Source: Kondoa malvinella (taxonomy: Eukaryota; Basidiomycota; Agaricostilbomycetes; Agaricostilbales; Kondoaceae). From it: a stretch of 64,000 nt of DNA. The stretch's first letter is position 1. Each line of letters starts with the position of its first letter. The notes beneath the pieces are model-generated. The model saw only the letters and a program-made list of their open reading frames with translations, ran no database searches and was not told the origin of the DNA. Below, in pieces: positions 63,013-64,000 of the stretch. The position numbers and the translations under genes are program-made. Location: contig BCIM01000006.1 in NCBI GenBank assembly GCA_039545315.1, forward strand, positions 434,001 through 498,000. Direction: 5' to 3'.

Positions 63013-63648
63013 TTTGACGCTTTCCGTTGCTTGCTGTCAAGATGCCTTGCTGATCTGACCAGCGGATCTAGGAAGCCATGAACAGCCAGCCAAGTCCCGT
63101 CTCTCTATGTCTGACGTTGCTGTCTAGCGCATGCTGTCACGTTCCTTTTGATAAGGCTTGGCCTGTACAGATCTTGATCTCACATCTTCTTCAAAGTGTC
63201 CTAGCTACATCTGATGTGCCTGCAATCGATCTCTCTCATTGTCACTGCATGTAGCGGTTGCTTCTATGGAGTGAGACATGCTTAGACGGTTCAAGCGCAC
63301 AAGGCTTCACCTCACCGATCGATACTGAACCTACATTCGGTCCTCTACTGGATGTATACAATCTACTTACGCGAGCCCAATAGATGACTCGCTGCGGGCA
63401 CAGCTGTCAAGTAAGTCAGCGCTGAGGTGCATTCGCTGGCATGAGATTGCCCCAAAGCCAGGTCTCATCCGAGCGATAAGCTCTTCGAACAGTCAGCTAC
63501 TACGAGTATCATAATGTATAACAGCAAGTTTGTCCAGCTTTGACGGGATTGTCTGTTGACCGAACTCGTCATACGCTCGTTTGCTCGCAATCACCAATAT
63601 TTCTCGTTCGCGCAAGGTCTACAGCACGCATATAATCACAAGATCGGA
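63013..63648. other. Divergent promoter, UBA4 / YSC84-like
   Basis: 636 bp between divergent start codons. A plus-strand frame upstream of 63649 is open but lacks conserved sequence. No other feature is supported. Confidence 0.45.
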
Positions 63649-64000
63649 ATGTCCATGTTGAAGCGATTCCAGAAGGCAGCCAGCGACGTTGGCAAACAAG
63701 CACAGGTCGCTGGAACAATCTTGGCTTCGCAGCTTGACGAAGGAGGCAAGCAGATCCAAGGTGAGCAGGCCTTCTACAGCTACATATACAGCTAATCACT
63801 GTCTCCAGGCGGATTCACGCTCGAGAAAGAATGCTCAAGAGCAGCAAAGACCCTGTCGAGCTTTCTCGCGTGAGTTGCTTCCTATGCACACTCACAGTAC
63901 TCTGACAATCCGCACACAGAAATCCAGAACACCCTCAATCTGCACTTAACTCTATCCCTAAAGCTGTCCTGCGCAAAGCGAAAGGGCTCGCAGTCTTCAC
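63649..64000 (+). CDS. YSC84: SYLF-domain protein YSC84/LSB3, 5' part
   Basis: Three exons are visible before the window ends: 63649-63760, 63809 to about 63872, and about 63922 onward. The product begins MSMLKRFQKAASDVGKQAQV, then FTLEKECSRAAKTLSSFLAN and SIPKAVLRKAKGLAVF. The alternating C-x2-AA-K-L-xSF and IPxxVLxxAKGLAV blocks are the start of a SYLF (DUF500) domain. In yeast Ysc84/Lsb3 this domain binds and bundles actin and phosphoinositides at endocytic patches, usually with a C-terminal SH3 domain, which would lie outside the window. The N-terminal extension of about 35 residues before SYLF is longer than in yeast. Confidence 0.85.

Overview
The window is nuclear DNA of a basidiomycete fungus. 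Nearly every gene is cut by many phase-conserving introns of about 46-65 nt with GT..AG ends and CTNAC/CTGAC-like branch sites. Several exons are extremely short (4-17 nt). Moderate GC, dense packing on both strands, a DUF6534-type seven-helix protein (a family expanded in Basidiomycota) and fungal Kin1, Taf1, Prm10, Nha1 and Rok1 proteins all point the same way. I cannot place it below the phylum. All exon boundaries given were worked out by hand from splice signals, reading phase and family knowledge.

Layout. 1-5.4 kb: the 3' end of an unrecognised low-complexity protein gene and a KIN1/PAR-1 kinase, tail to tail. 5.4-10.6 kb: a gene-poor stretch holding a truncated copy of the beta-tubulin 3' end and a micro-exon-rich DUF6534 membrane protein, beside the parental beta-tubulin gene. 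10.6-19.2 kb: beta-tubulin, RPB6 (divergent pair), myosin regulatory light chain and TAF1. 19.5-31 kb: PRM10-like transporter, PP4 catalytic subunit and splicing factor SF3B3/RSE1 (divergent, 114 bp between start codons), Ran GTPase. 31-37 kb: a coiled-coil protein, a DUF2235 hydrolase and a His/acid-rich membrane protein. 37.6-45.1 kb: two tandem Na+/H+ antiporters of the Nha1 type. 45.3-50.6 kb: ROK1 helicase, a poorly explained 2 kb, and an intronless RING protein with SUMO-interaction motifs. 50.8-64 kb: CoA diphosphatase PCD1, a SET-domain/TAD3 fusion, an unrecognised protein with paired CxCGCG motifs, a MUP1-type methionine permease, a PPN2-like polyphosphatase, UBA4, and the 5' end of a YSC84/SYLF protein.

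Most genes are housekeeping: transcription (RPB6, TAF1), splicing (RSE1), ribosome biogenesis (ROK1), tRNA modification (TAD3, UBA4), nuclear transport (Ran), cytoskeleton (tubulin, myosin light chain, YSC84), and ion, amino-acid and polyphosphate homeostasis. TAD3 and UBA4 both act on the tRNA anticodon wobble position and lie within 9 kb, but I see no evidence that this is more than coincidence. The most unusual observations are the SET-TAD3 fusion, a perfect hairpin that puts a beta-tubulin 5' splice site in its loop, the 4-nt exon in the DUF6534 gene, the truncated tubulin duplication, and a reading-frame break in the tail of the second antiporter. I found no tRNA, rRNA, CRISPR, transposon or viral feature that I could support.
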